This document shows, piece by piece, positions 27,592 to 36,034 of a stretch of DNA of 64,000 bases. The notes beneath the pieces were generated by a model. That model saw nothing but the letters and a program-made list of their open reading frames with translations, did not search any database and was not told the DNA's origin. The stretch's first letter is position 1; every line of letters starts with the position of its first letter. This stretch comes from Devosia aquimaris (GTDB lineage Bacteria; Pseudomonadota; Alphaproteobacteria; Rhizobiales; Devosiaceae). The stretch is taken from contig NZ_JAIEZN010000001.1 of assembly GCF_020169335.1 (NCBI RefSeq), positions 2,159,805 through 2,223,804 on the forward strand. The letters are read 5' to 3'. Position numbers and translations under genes: made by a program.

Positions 27592-28479
27592 ATGACAGAC
27601 GCTCCCGCCGCTCTCCCGCCCGACATTGACGCCAAAAAGGCCACGGCCCAGGCGTGGTTCCGCACTCTGCGCGACCGCATCTGCGCGGCCTTCGAGGCCA
27701 TCGAGGCCGAACACCAGGGTCCCAATGCCCATCTGCCTGCCGGCACATTCGAGCGCACCCCCTGGGACCGCGCCGCCGGCGGCGGCGGCGAGATGGGCAT
27801 GCTGCACGGCCGCGTCTTCGAAAAAGCCGGCGTGCATATCTCGGCTGTCCACGGCGAGTTCTCGGCCGATTTTGCCAAGCAGATGCCCGGCACCGAAGCC
27901 GGCGCCCAGTTCTGGAGCGCCGGGATTTCGCTGATCGTGCATCCCTGCAATCCGCATGTGCCGGCCGTGCACATGAACACGCGCATGATCGTCACCGGCA
28001 AGCAGTGGTTCGGCGGCGGCGCGGACCTCACCCCCGTGCTCGATCGGCGCCGCACCCAGGACGATCCCGACACGGTCGATTTCCACGCCGCCATGCGCGC
28101 TGCCTGCGCTGACCGGCCCGGCGTCGACTACGACCGCTACAAGGCCTGGTGCGACGAGTATTTCTTCCTGCCCCACCGCAACGAACCGCGCGGCATCGGC
28201 GGCATCTTCTACGACCACCACAATTCGGGCGACTGGGACGCCGACTTTGCCTTCACCCAGGCGGTGGGCGAGGCCTTCCTCGGCATCTATCCCGCGCTGG
28301 TGCGGCGCAATGTCGATACGCCCTGGACCGAGGCCGATCGCCACGAGCAACTTGTGCGCCGCGGCCGCTATGTCGAGTTCAACCTGCTCTATGACAGGGG
28401 CACCACATTCGGCCTCAAGACCGGCGGCAATGTGAACTCGATCCTCTCGTCCATGCCCCCGGAAGTCCGCTGGCCCTGA
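27592..28479 (+). CDS. hemF: Oxygen-dependent coproporphyrinogen III oxidase
   Basis: 295 residues from the ATG at 27592; a TTG at 27568 overlapping the trmL stop is an alternative. HemF signatures are clear: [22 protein letters not shown] and the C-terminal [18 protein letters not shown]. It decarboxylates coproporphyrinogen III to protoporphyrinogen IX using O2, consistent with an aerobic organism carrying a bc1 complex. No good ribosome site is visible at either start. The next gene begins 1 nt after its stop. Confidence 0.95.
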   Translation: MTDAPAALPPDIDAKKATAQAWFRTLRDRICAAFEAIEAEHQGPNAHLPAGTFERTPWDRAAGGGGEMGMLHGRVFEKAGVHISAVHGEFSADFAKQMPGTEAGAQFWSAGISLIVHPCNPHVPAVHMNTRMIVTGKQWFGGGADLTPVLDRRRTQDDPDTVDFHAAMRAACADRPGVDYDRYKAWCDEYFFLPHRNEPRGIGGIFYDHHNSGDWDADFAFTQAVGEAFLGIYPALVRRNVDTPWTEADRHEQLVRRGRYVEFNLLYDRGTTFGLKTGGNVNSILSSMPPEVRWP

Positions 28480-28480
28480 C

Positions 28481-29653
28481 ATGACGCTGACAGCCGTTGA
28501 GATCACTGGCTACCGCTCCATCCGCAAGATCCGGTTTCCGGTGCGGCAGTTGACGGTGCTGGTGGGTGGCAATGGCGTGGGCAAGACCAATCTCTATCGC
28601 TCGCTGGAGCTGCTGCAGGCCGCTGCACGCGGCACGCTGACCGACGAGATCGCGCGCGAGGGTGGCCTTGGCTCCATATTCTGGGCCGGCGGCAAGAATC
28701 TGAGCCCCGATGGCGGCTTTGATCCCAAATATCGCACCGATGGCTATCGCAAGGGCGAGGGCAACAAGCTGCAGTTGGCGGCCGGCTTCGCTGACCTCGC
28801 CGATGGCGACTTCGATCCGACCTATCGGCTTGAGCTGGGCTTTCCCACCCCGACGGCTGCCGCCTTTCCCAATGAAGCGCAGGTGACCCATGAGTCCCTT
28901 GATTGGCAGCAGCGGGGCAAGCCGGTCAATCTGATGGAGCGCAAGGGCGGCGTGATCTGGGCGCGGGATGCCGAGGGTCGACGCGAAACGGTCGATGATG
29001 ATGTGCTGGCCAGCGAGACGGCGCTCGCCGCGCTGTCAGGCCGCACAGAGATCGCCCTGGTGCGCGACTCCCTGATCGCCTGGCGCTTCTTCCATGGCTT
29101 CCGCACCGATGCCGACTCGCCCCTGCGTCGTCCATCGCGCGCCGTCACCGCCCCGGCCCTCGCTTCCGACGGCAGCAATCTGGGCGCAGTCCTGGCAACG
29201 CTGCATCATATCCGGGGCGACCGCGTCGATCTCGACCGCGCTGTTGCTGACGCCTTCCCGGGCGCGGAACTGGTCATTCCGGAGGTCGGCGATTTCGCCA
29301 GCTTCGGCATGCGTTACGAGGAAATGCCCAAGCGTGTGTTCGGGCCGCACGAGCTGTCGGACGGAACGCTGCAGTTTCTGGCGCTGGCCGGAGCTTTGCT
29401 GTCCTACCGCCTGCCGCCCTTCATCGCGCTCAACGAGCCCGAGAACAGCCTTCACCCCAGCCTTTTGCCGGTGCTGGCGCAATTGATCGTCAAGGCGGCT
29501 GAGCGCAGCCAGATCTGGGTCGTCACCCATGCGCGAGACCTGGCCGACGCCATAGCCGCCGAAAGCGGCATCCTGCCACGCGAAGTGATCCGCGATGACA
29601 ATGGCACCTGGCTGGATGGCCTGACCCAGATCGGCGAATTCGACGACGACTGA
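28481..29653 (+). CDS. Predicted ATPase of the AAA/COG4637 type
   Basis: 390 residues. Walker A is GGNGVGKTN at about 29-37 and the Walker B-like element is FIALNEPENSLHP near 310, with Asn in place of the usual first Asp, as I recall for COG4637-type proteins. The fold is the SMC/RecF-like ATPase head without a long coiled coil. There is no nuclease (TOPRIM) domain. The ATG is 1 nt after the hemF stop, implying translational coupling. Function unknown; related proteins occur both as standalone genes and in defence loci, but nothing else here suggests defence. Confidence 0.8.
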   Translation: MTLTAVEITGYRSIRKIRFPVRQLTVLVGGNGVGKTNLYRSLELLQAAARGTLTDEIAREGGLGSIFWAGGKNLSPDGGFDPKYRTDGYRKGEGNKLQLAAGFADLADGDFDPTYRLELGFPTPTAAAFPNEAQVTHESLDWQQRGKPVNLMERKGGVIWARDAEGRRETVDDDVLASETALAALSGRTEIALVRDSLIAWRFFHGFRTDADSPLRRPSRAVTAPALASDGSNLGAVLATLHHIRGDRVDLDRAVADAFPGAELVIPEVGDFASFGMRYEEMPKRVFGPHELSDGTLQFLALAGALLSYRLPPFIALNEPENSLHPSLLPVLAQLIVKAAERSQIWVVTHARDLADAIAAESGILPREVIRDDNGTWLDGLTQIGEFDDD

Positions 29654-29661
29654 CGGCGGAC

Positions 29662-30243
29662 CTAATTGGTGGATGACGGGGCTGCGTTGCCGGCCGCGAG
29701 GCGCTTGTCTGCCAGGCGGGCCTGCCGCAGCGCGCGGAAACGGGACACCAGCGCCCGCACCACCACGTAGAACACGCCATAGACCAGCACGGCGATCGGC
29801 AGGCCGCCGATCATCATGGTCTGAAAGCTGGGCCAGATGGCTTCAAAGCCAGCCGAGAACAGGCCATGGCTGAGCTGCTCGCCCGTTGCCGCCAGTTGTG
29901 CCTGTTCTCCCGTGCTGACGCCGCCACCACCCAGGATGAGGTCGCCCAGCCCATAGGCCGCGGCAAAGAAGAACGGAAACGTCAGGGGATTGCCCCAGGC
30001 GGTGCCAATGGCCGCGGCAATCATGTTGCCGCGCGTGGCAAACGCCAGCACGAAGCCGAGGAAGAAATGCAGCCCGATGAGCGGCAGCATGGACACGGCC
30101 GCCCCCGAGGCGACCCCGGCAGCGATGGCATGTGGACTGGCCGAGAGCCGCATCACCCGCTTGACCAGATAGCGGCTATAGCGTCGCAGACCCATGCGCG
30201 GCCACACCACGTCCCTGATCTTGTTCACCAGCCCTGCCCGCAT
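29662..30243 (-). CDS. DUF2062 domain-containing membrane protein
   Basis: 193 residues with the DUF2062 core SASPHAIAAGVASGAAVSMLPLIG near residue 33 and IAAAIGTAWGNPLTFP, and two to three membrane helices (around 45-75, 85-105 and 145-165). A basic C-terminal tail ends with PSSTN. These proteins are conserved membrane proteins of unknown role in many proteobacteria. It is convergent with the preceding ATPase gene. Confidence 0.85.
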   Translation of the reverse strand: MRAGLVNKIRDVVWPRMGLRRYSRYLVKRVMRLSASPHAIAAGVASGAAVSMLPLIGLHFFLGFVLAFATRGNMIAAAIGTAWGNPLTFPFFFAAAYGLGDLILGGGGVSTGEQAQLAATGEQLSHGLFSAGFEAIWPSFQTMMIGGLPIAVLVYGVFYVVVRALVSRFRALRQARLADKRLAAGNAAPSSTN

Positions 30244-30391
30244 GCGTTTTCAACCCTCCGATGGCCTCGCGCCGACAGGCTATGAGCAAACCGCCGCCGC
30301 ACCCAGGAAAACTATCGTGATATCTGCACTGGCGTCAAAATATGGCCCCTTTGGTGGTGTCTTCTCAAAAAGTCGAAACAAGGAGGACATG

Positions 30392-30595
30392 ATGAAACGC
30401 TTTGAGTCTGCGTCATTGATCCCCGGTGCCACCTGGGTTGCCCAGGCCGACAGCGAGGCCGAAGTCGTGCGCCGTGCCGTGGAAAACCTGCGCCGCCTGC
30501 ATGGCGAGGACCAGGTGCGTCCCGAAATGATCGATCGCATCAAGGAGCGCATCACCGACACCGATGCGTCCGAGCCGCGCAAGTTGCACGGCTAG
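30392..30595 (+). CDS. Small DUF1059-like protein
   Basis: 67 residues (MKRFESASLIPGATWVAQ at the start). The pattern LIPGATWVAQADSEAEVVRRAVENLRRLHG resembles small DUF1059 proteins (split here into residues 9-27 and on). Two consecutive ATGs occur; the second (30392) is chosen because AGGAGG lies 5 nt upstream of it but only 2 nt upstream of the first. The stop TAG overlaps the convergent cca stop in CTAG. Function unknown. Confidence 0.72.
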   Translation: MKRFESASLIPGATWVAQADSEAEVVRRAVENLRRLHGEDQVRPEMIDRIKERITDTDASEPRKLHG

Positions 30596-31767
30596 ACCGA
30601 GACCTTCGTCAGCAGAGCTGCCTTCCCCAAGGTAAAGCCGCTGTCGATCCAGATCCGCTCGAGCTGCGCCAGCTGTGTTCCTATGGCCGGCCCGGGCGGC
30701 ACACCGATCTCCATGAGATCATTGCCCTTTACCGGAAAGGGCGGCACCACCAGACGGCTTAGCATGCGCGCCGCTTCCGCCAGATGCGCCGGGCGCCAAT
30801 CGTCTCGAGCGGCTGCGAGTGCCAGCCCCTCCACCGCCACTTCGCCATGGCGATAGGCGGCCTCGCCGATACGATCGGCAGCCAGGATATCGGCGGCCAC
30901 CAGCGTCGCCCGCGCCGTTTTCACCAGATCGCCAGACAGCCGCCACATCGCCTGGGCGTCGTCGATCCTGCTGCCGGCCAGCAGCGCCAGCCGCGTGGCC
31001 GGCGCTTGTCCGCCGAGCAGTTCATAGCGCAGCAAGGCCTTGGCCACCGCCTCCTCGATCTGCAACAGGCCGATCCCGGCCATAGTCGCCAGCGTCATGG
31101 CAACGCGGGGCAACCCCAGCATCCGCACCATTTCCTGCCCGATCCGCTCGCGCGACAAATGGTCGAGCGCATGGACGGCGTCAGCACAGGCCGACAAGCC
31201 CGCCTGATCGAACTGTTCGCCGCCGTGGCTGGCCGAGAAGCGGAAGAAGCGATAGACCCGCAGACCGTCTTCGGCGATGCGCTGTCGGGCGTCCCCGATG
31301 AAACGCACCCGGCTGGACAAGGCATCGTCCAGCCCGCCGAGCGGGTCATAGAGCGTGCCGTCGGCCGCGCAATAGAGCGCGTTGAGCGTGAAATCGCGCC
31401 GGCTCGCGTCGAGAACCCAGTCTGTCCCAAAGGCCACCACGGCGTGCCGCCCATCGGTTTCGGTATCCTGCCGCAGCGTGGTGACCTCTGCCAGCGTCTC
31501 GCCCAGCTTCAGCGTCACCGTGCCATGCGCAAGGCCGGTGGGATAGGTGGCTATGCCTGCCGCCTGGGCGCGCGCCATCACTTCGTCGGGCAGCAGCTCG
31601 GTCGCCATGTCGATGTCGGGATTGGCACGCTGCCGCTCCAGGATCGTATCGCGCACCACGCCGCCCACCGCGCGGGTGCGCCGCCTGTCGCCGTCCAGCG
31701 CGGCAAAGATCGCCTGCGTTTCCGGCCGCCGCAGCCAGTCCGCCGTCTGCAATGCGGCCACGCTCAC
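30592..31767 (-). CDS. cca: CCA tRNA nucleotidyltransferase
   Basis: 391 residues of the class II nucleotidyltransferase/poly(A) polymerase fold. RAVGGVVRD (near 33) and the metal-binding DIDMATE (near 54) mark the catalytic head; RRDFTLNALY and RIAEDGLRVYRFFRF are the downstream signature motifs. It adds or repairs the 3' CCA of tRNAs. It starts with GTG, overlapping the TGA of the upstream Nudix gene (GTGA), so the two are coupled. Confidence 0.94.
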   Translation of the reverse strand: MSVAALQTADWLRRPETQAIFAALDGDRRRTRAVGGVVRDTILERQRANPDIDMATELLPDEVMARAQAAGIATYPTGLAHGTVTLKLGETLAEVTTLRQDTETDGRHAVVAFGTDWVLDASRRDFTLNALYCAADGTLYDPLGGLDDALSSRVRFIGDARQRIAEDGLRVYRFFRFSASHGGEQFDQAGLSACADAVHALDHLSRERIGQEMVRMLGLPRVAMTLATMAGIGLLQIEEAVAKALLRYELLGGQAPATRLALLAGSRIDDAQAMWRLSGDLVKTARATLVAADILAADRIGEAAYRHGEVAVEGLALAAARDDWRPAHLAEAARMLSRLVVPPFPVKGNDLMEIGVPPGPAIGTQLAQLERIWIDSGFTLGKAALLTKVSV

Positions 31768-32390
31768 GCGGCCACCTCGCCCATGGCCAGGTCACGAAAC
31801 AGACGGGTAATGTTGGCGGTGATGCCCCAGATGCGATGGCCGTCGTGGTCGATCTGCCAGGTGCGGTGCTCCTTGCCGTCGCGAGTGATGCGAAACTCGC
31901 CATAGCTTTCCGGATGGAGAATGCGCGCCAAGGGTACCTCGAACACCGAATGCACTTCGCCTGGATTGGGCACGAACGGCCCGGAGGGCCAGACCTGCGC
32001 GACCACCGGGGTGATCAGGTAGTTGGTGCCGGTGAAATAGGTCGGCATGAAGCCGATGACCTCCGCTTCGCTGCGCACCATGCCCACTTCCTCATGTGCC
32101 TCGCGCAGCGCCGCGGCGGCCACATCGGCATCGCCGGCATCCACCTTGCCGCCGGGAAAGGCCACCTGGCCGGAGTGCGAGCGCAGGTCGGGCGAGCGCT
32201 CGGTATAGAGCACGGTGACGCCCTCGGGCCGCCGGATCAGGGCAATGAGCACGGCCGCCGGCACAGGCGGACGGTTGAACGGACGCGGCGGCGCCCAATC
32301 GGGCACCAGTCGCTCCGCCGCCGGTGCGGGCGGCGGCACCGCAAGCAACCGGCCCGACAGACGGTCGATAAAGCTGTCGTCAGACGTCAA
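31764..32390 (-). CDS. Nudix hydrolase, CoA pyrophosphatase type
   Basis: About 208 residues. The Nudix box runs FPGGKVDAGDADVAAAALRE, then AHEEVGM; the insertion and REAHEEVG form match the CoA-diphosphatase (NudL/YeaB) subgroup, preceded by the family-typical YTERSPDLRSHSGQVAFPGG stretch (first part only quoted). The start is uncertain: TTG 32390 is proposed because no in-frame ATG lies near the family N-terminus and upstream codons look non-coding. It precedes cca in the same operon. It probably hydrolyses CoA or related dinucleotides. Confidence 0.85.
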   Translation of the reverse strand: MTSDDSFIDRLSGRLLAVPPPAPAAERLVPDWAPPRPFNRPPVPAAVLIALIRRPEGVTVLYTERSPDLRSHSGQVAFPGGKVDAGDADVAAAALREAHEEVGMVRSEAEVIGFMPTYFTGTNYLITPVVAQVWPSGPFVPNPGEVHSVFEVPLARILHPESYGEFRITRDGKEHRTWQIDHDGHRIWGITANITRLFRDLAMGEVAA

Positions 32391-32529
32391 CGCGTCACCA
32401 GAATTGGTTTCATCGCCAAAGATTAGAACAGCGCACGCGCAGTGGCTACCCGCACTGCAGAGGTGGGCGCCTGGCACCAAGCCGTCAAGTCTGCAGACGC
32501 CATTGGCCCGCCAGTGGCGGGCCAGGCAA

Positions 32530-33090
32530 TCAGCCCTGCTGCCAGGCCGCGATCGGGCCAGAGAGCGTTGCGGCCAGGCTCTTGTCCTCGGCAAACAGCA
32601 ACACGCGGGTGGGGTCCACCGGGCCGGGGAATTCGATATTGCCCGGCGTCGTCGGCTCCCAGCCCAGCGGGCAGTAATAGTCGCGATCACCGACCAGCAT
32701 GACGAACTTGCCTTCGCCACGCTCCAGCGCCCGCCGCGTCACTTCCCGCGCCAGGAGTTTGCCCGCGCCCAGCTTGCGGAACCCGGGATGGGTCGCCAGC
32801 GGGCCCAGCATATAGCCATTGAGGCCACCAATGCTGATCGGCGTCATCCACACCGAGCCACAGGGCGTGCCGTTGACTTCGGCAACCAGGCTCAGGCTCT
32901 TGTCGATGGGCAGCCGCTCGCGAATGCGAAAGGCCGTGCGCGCAAACCGGCCCGGACCAAAGGCCAGGGCCTGCAGCTCTTCAATGAAGGCATCATCGCC
33001 CGGCTGGTCAGCGGGACGAACAGTGGGAACCCGTACAGGCGATGAGGTGACAGCAGCAACCGCAGCCGAGGGCGCAGGGACAAGGGACAT
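32530..33090 (-). CDS. GNAT-family N-acetyltransferase
   Basis: 186 residues from the ATG at 33090 (MSLVPAPSA). The acetyl-CoA-binding motif appears as LGPLATHPGFRKLGAGKLL, followed by LVGDRDYYCPLGWEP, which is typical of a predicted N-acetyltransferase subgroup. The N-terminal ~25 residues are low complexity (Ala/Pro/Val). The substrate is not predictable. It is monocistronic and divergent from the 33441 gene across a 350-bp gap. Confidence 0.83.
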   Translation of the reverse strand: MSLVPAPSAAVAAVTSSPVRVPTVRPADQPGDDAFIEELQALAFGPGRFARTAFRIRERLPIDKSLSLVAEVNGTPCGSVWMTPISIGGLNGYMLGPLATHPGFRKLGAGKLLAREVTRRALERGEGKFVMLVGDRDYYCPLGWEPTTPGNIEFPGPVDPTRVLLFAEDKSLAATLSGPIAAWQQG

Positions 33091-33440
33091 GGCAGGATCC
33101 AGATTTGGGAATGCGTCGAACAACCCGGCGCGCAACATGCACCGGCACAAGGGGGACCGCTTACGGTCGTCGAATCAAACGCAATACCTTCACCATCCTG
33201 GGCGCCTCCACGCCTGAAAATCGCATTAGCACCACCGGCGCGGCACGTAAACAAAAACTCATTGTCCAACCCCGCAAAATGGGGACCTGGCCGCCAGCTG
33301 TGTCCGAAATGCACAACGCTTCGTTACGTCAATGCGGACTTATCCCTCGCGCCAGACCGCCCTATGTGTAAACCAACGCAGGCAACAGCCCCGATAAGAC
33401 GCGCTGATGGCGTCGACAACATGACGGAAAGGCTTCGATT
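33091..33440. other. 350-bp divergent intergenic region
   Basis: No convincing gene. It separates the GNAT and hydroquinone-reductase genes. A small CCCC/GGGG hairpin lies around 33271-33285 and an ACCG/CGGT hairpin around 33158-33170. The base composition is less GC-rich than its surroundings, consistent with two divergent promoters, but I cannot place -35/-10 boxes with confidence. Confidence 0.5.
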
Positions 33441-34400
33441 GTGGGACAATTGATAGACGGAAAATGGTCCACCCAGTGGTACGACACCAAGAAGACCGGT
33501 GGCAAATTCGAGCGCAGCCAGGCTGGGTTCCGCAATTGGGTCACCGCTGATGGCAGTGCAGGCCCCTCGGGCGATGCCGGCTTCAAGGCCGAGCCCGGCC
33601 GCTACCACCTCTATGTCTCGCTGGCCTGCCCCTGGGCGCACCGCACGCTGATCTTCCGCAAGCTCAAGAACCTGGAAGACCTGATCTCGGTCTCGGTGGT
33701 CTCCCCCAAGATGCCCGACGAGACCGGCTGGAGCTTTGACACATCCACCGGCTCAACCGGCGATGCCCTGTTTGGCAAGGAAACGTTGTGGCAGGTCTAT
33801 ACCCAGGCCGTCCCGGACTATACCGGCCGCGTCACCGTGCCCGTGCTGTGGGACAAGCAGACCGGCCGTATCGTGTCCAACGAGAGCTCGGAAATCATCC
33901 GCATGTTCAACTCGGCCTTTGACGAGCTGACCGGCAACACCGAGGACTATTACCCCGCCGAGCTCCGGTCGGTGATCGATCCCATCAACGACCGCGTCTA
34001 TGACGACATCAACAACGGCGTCTACAAGGCCGGCTTTGCCACCACCCAGGCCGCCTATGAAGAGGCAGTCGGCAAGCTGTTCGACGCGCTCGACTGGGTC
34101 GAGGCCAAGCTGGGCGAAACCGCTTACCTCACCGGCGACAGCATCACCGAAGCCGATTGGCGCCTGTTCACCACGCTGGTGCGCTTCGACGCGGTCTATG
34201 TCGGTCACTTCAAGTGCAACCGCCGCCGCATCGCCGACTATCCGAACCTGTCGCATTATCTCAAGGCGCTCTACGAGGTGCCAGGCGTCAAGGAAACGGT
34301 CGACCTCGCCCACATCAAGACGCACTATTACTGGAGCCACATCACCATCAACCCGACGCGGATTGTCCCGACGGGTCCGGATCTGGAATTCCTCAAGTAG
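33441..34400 (+). CDS. yqjG: Glutathionyl-hydroquinone reductase (Xi-class GST, YqjG/EcM4 type)
   Basis: 319 residues, matching the Xi-class glutathione transferases. The N-terminal GQLIDGKWSTQWYDT and the catalytic Cys in SLACPWAHRTLI (near residue 62) are diagnostic, as are the later NIGVYKAGFA-like segment (here NNGVYKAGFATTQ) and HYYWSH. These enzymes reduce glutathionyl-hydroquinones using glutathione. The start is GTG with GGAAAGG about 9 nt upstream. A GC-rich hairpin separates it from the convergent Nudix gene. Confidence 0.9.
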   Translation: MGQLIDGKWSTQWYDTKKTGGKFERSQAGFRNWVTADGSAGPSGDAGFKAEPGRYHLYVSLACPWAHRTLIFRKLKNLEDLISVSVVSPKMPDETGWSFDTSTGSTGDALFGKETLWQVYTQAVPDYTGRVTVPVLWDKQTGRIVSNESSEIIRMFNSAFDELTGNTEDYYPAELRSVIDPINDRVYDDINNGVYKAGFATTQAAYEEAVGKLFDALDWVEAKLGETAYLTGDSITEADWRLFTTLVRFDAVYVGHFKCNRRRIADYPNLSHYLKALYEVPGVKETVDLAHIKTHYYWSHITINPTRIVPTGPDLEFLK

Positions 34401-34408
34401 CTCGCTTC

Positions 34409-34432
34409 GGCCCCTCCCCACGGGGAGGGGCC
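34409..34432. terminator. Hairpin between convergent genes
   Basis: GGCCCCTCCCC (34409-34419) and GGGGAGGGGCC (34422-34432), a perfect 11-bp inverted repeat with a 2-nt gap, between two convergent stop codons. It may act in both directions; there is no U-run. Confidence 0.6.
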
Positions 34433-34439
34433 GCTGGCC

Positions 34440-34916
34440 TCAGTAGCCCCAGACGTCGCGCTTGGGCACGCGGTCGAAATATTCATCGATGCGCTGGCTG
34501 GTTGCCGGCGTCACCTTGTCGGGCAAGGCATGGCGGTCGAACCAACCCACTTCGGCAATCTCGCGGTCCGGCTTGCGCTCAAACACCTTCTCAAAACCAT
34601 GCGCGACATAGAAGGCCACATGGTCACGATCGGTCACCGGGCTGGAATTATGGTAGATGCCGAACAGTTCCATCGGTCCGACGATCTTGTAGCCGGTCTC
34701 TTCCAGGGTCTCGCGCGCGCCCGCCTGCTCCAGCGTTTCGCCCGGGCTCACCCCGCCGCCCGGAAACTGCCAACCCGGCACATAGGTGTGGCGGATCAGC
34801 AAGACCTTGTCGCCATCCACCACCATCACCCGCGACCCCATGGTCAGCCGGTGCCAGAACCCCTTGAGGGTCAGGAACACCTTGGCCAAAAGCCTTTGCC
34901 GGCGATTCATCTGCAT
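34440..34916 (-). CDS. Nudix hydrolase
   Basis: 158 residues with an intact Nudix box: FPGGGVSPGETLEQAGARE then TLEETGY (around residues 51-75). The preceding LIRHTYVPGW is common in the ADP-ribose/GDP-mannose-like subgroups but does not fix the substrate. The N-terminus is basic and partly amphipathic (RRQRLLAKVFLTLKGFWHRL), suggesting membrane association. ATG 34916 or 34910 are possible starts. Confidence 0.87.
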   Translation of the reverse strand: MQMNRRQRLLAKVFLTLKGFWHRLTMGSRVMVVDGDKVLLIRHTYVPGWQFPGGGVSPGETLEQAGARETLEETGYKIVGPMELFGIYHNSSPVTDRDHVAFYVAHGFEKVFERKPDREIAEVGWFDRHALPDKVTPATSQRIDEYFDRVPKRDVWGY

Positions 34917-35026
34917 GCGAACTCTCCTTGGGTGCCTACCGGTATCAGAGGTTTGATGACCACAAAATCAACCGGCGGGGCGATTCTGCATTTTCTTGCC
35001 GGCTGCCATCTGGCATTACGCCTGCG

Positions 35027-35917
35027 ATGATCACCCTGGCCCACATTTCCGACATCCACCTTTCCCCGATGCCCGAGGTGGGCTGGCGCGATCTGCTCGG
35101 CAAGCGCCTGACCGGCTACCTGAACTGGAAGCTCAAGCGCCACGACGAGCTGAACAGCGAGACGCTGGCGAGCCTTGTCAGCCATCTGCAGACCCAGAAT
35201 GCCGATTTCACCGCCGTCACCGGCGATCTGGTGAACCTGGCCCTGCCCTTCGAGATCGAACGCGCCGGCCGCTGGCTGCGGGCGCTGGGCCAGTCGGACA
35301 AGATCGCGGTCTGCCCCGGCAATCACGACGCCTATGTCTCGGGGGCACTGGAAGCCGCCCAGCAGAACTGGGGCGAATATATGCAGGGTGAAACCCTGGA
35401 CGCCGCGGTCTTCCCCTTTGTTCGTCGCGTCGGCGAGCTGGCCGTGATCTCTTGCTCCAGCGCTGTGCCCACCCGCCCCTTCCTGGCAGTCGGACGCTTC
35501 GACGAGGCCCAGGCCGACCGCCTTGGCCGCATTCTCAAGGTCATGGGTGAGGCCGGCTATTTCCGCACCGTGCTGATCCACCACCCGCCCAATCCCGAAT
35601 TGCAGCATCCCTCCTTTGGCCTCAAGGGACATAAGCTGTTCCGCTCGGTGATCGCCGAACACGGCGCCGAGCTGATCCTGCATGGGCACACCCACCGCTC
35701 GTCGATCCACTCCATCCCCGGCAAGGGTGCCGAGGTGCCCGTCGTCGGCGTCGCTGCGGCCAGCTCCGCCCAGGGCGGCACGCTCGATGATCCAGCCCGC
35801 TACAACCTGTTCCGCATCGAGCGCGCCGGCAATGGCTGGAGCTGCACCATGCGCGAGTTCGGTTACCAGCGCCTGGGCAGCGAGATCGTGATGCGCCTGC
35901 AGATGCGCATCTGCTGA
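35027..35917 (+). CDS. Calcineurin-like metallophosphoesterase
   Basis: 296 residues from the ATG at 35027. The five metallophosphoesterase blocks are visible: AHISDIHL (start), GDLVN (near 67), CPGNHDAY (near 94), LIHHPP (near 185) and LHGHTHRS (near 220). Such enzymes cleave phosphodiesters or phosphomonoesters (cyclic nucleotides, UDP-lipids, nucleotides). No signal peptide is seen, so it is cytoplasmic. It lies upstream of and co-directional with murL, 117 nt away, so a role near envelope metabolism is possible but unproven. Confidence 0.85.
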   Translation: MITLAHISDIHLSPMPEVGWRDLLGKRLTGYLNWKLKRHDELNSETLASLVSHLQTQNADFTAVTGDLVNLALPFEIERAGRWLRALGQSDKIAVCPGNHDAYVSGALEAAQQNWGEYMQGETLDAAVFPFVRRVGELAVISCSSAVPTRPFLAVGRFDEAQADRLGRILKVMGEAGYFRTVLIHHPPNPELQHPSFGLKGHKLFRSVIAEHGAELILHGHTHRSSIHSIPGKGAEVPVVGVAAASSAQGGTLDDPARYNLFRIERAGNGWSCTMREFGYQRLGSEIVMRLQMRIC

Positions 35918-36034
35918 TCGGCAACTGCCTCACTCCAAACCAACTTCAGTGCCATCAGACTCCCGCTGGCCGACATGTGAGCCAGCCCCTCCCCCCGGCC
36001 CGGCAAATCACCTATATGAGGGGCACCGCCAAGA

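Noticed and set aside
28481-29653. Anti-phage defence ATPase
   Set aside because: Related ATPases occur in defence loci, but there is no nuclease, toxin or mobile element nearby and the gene follows hemF.
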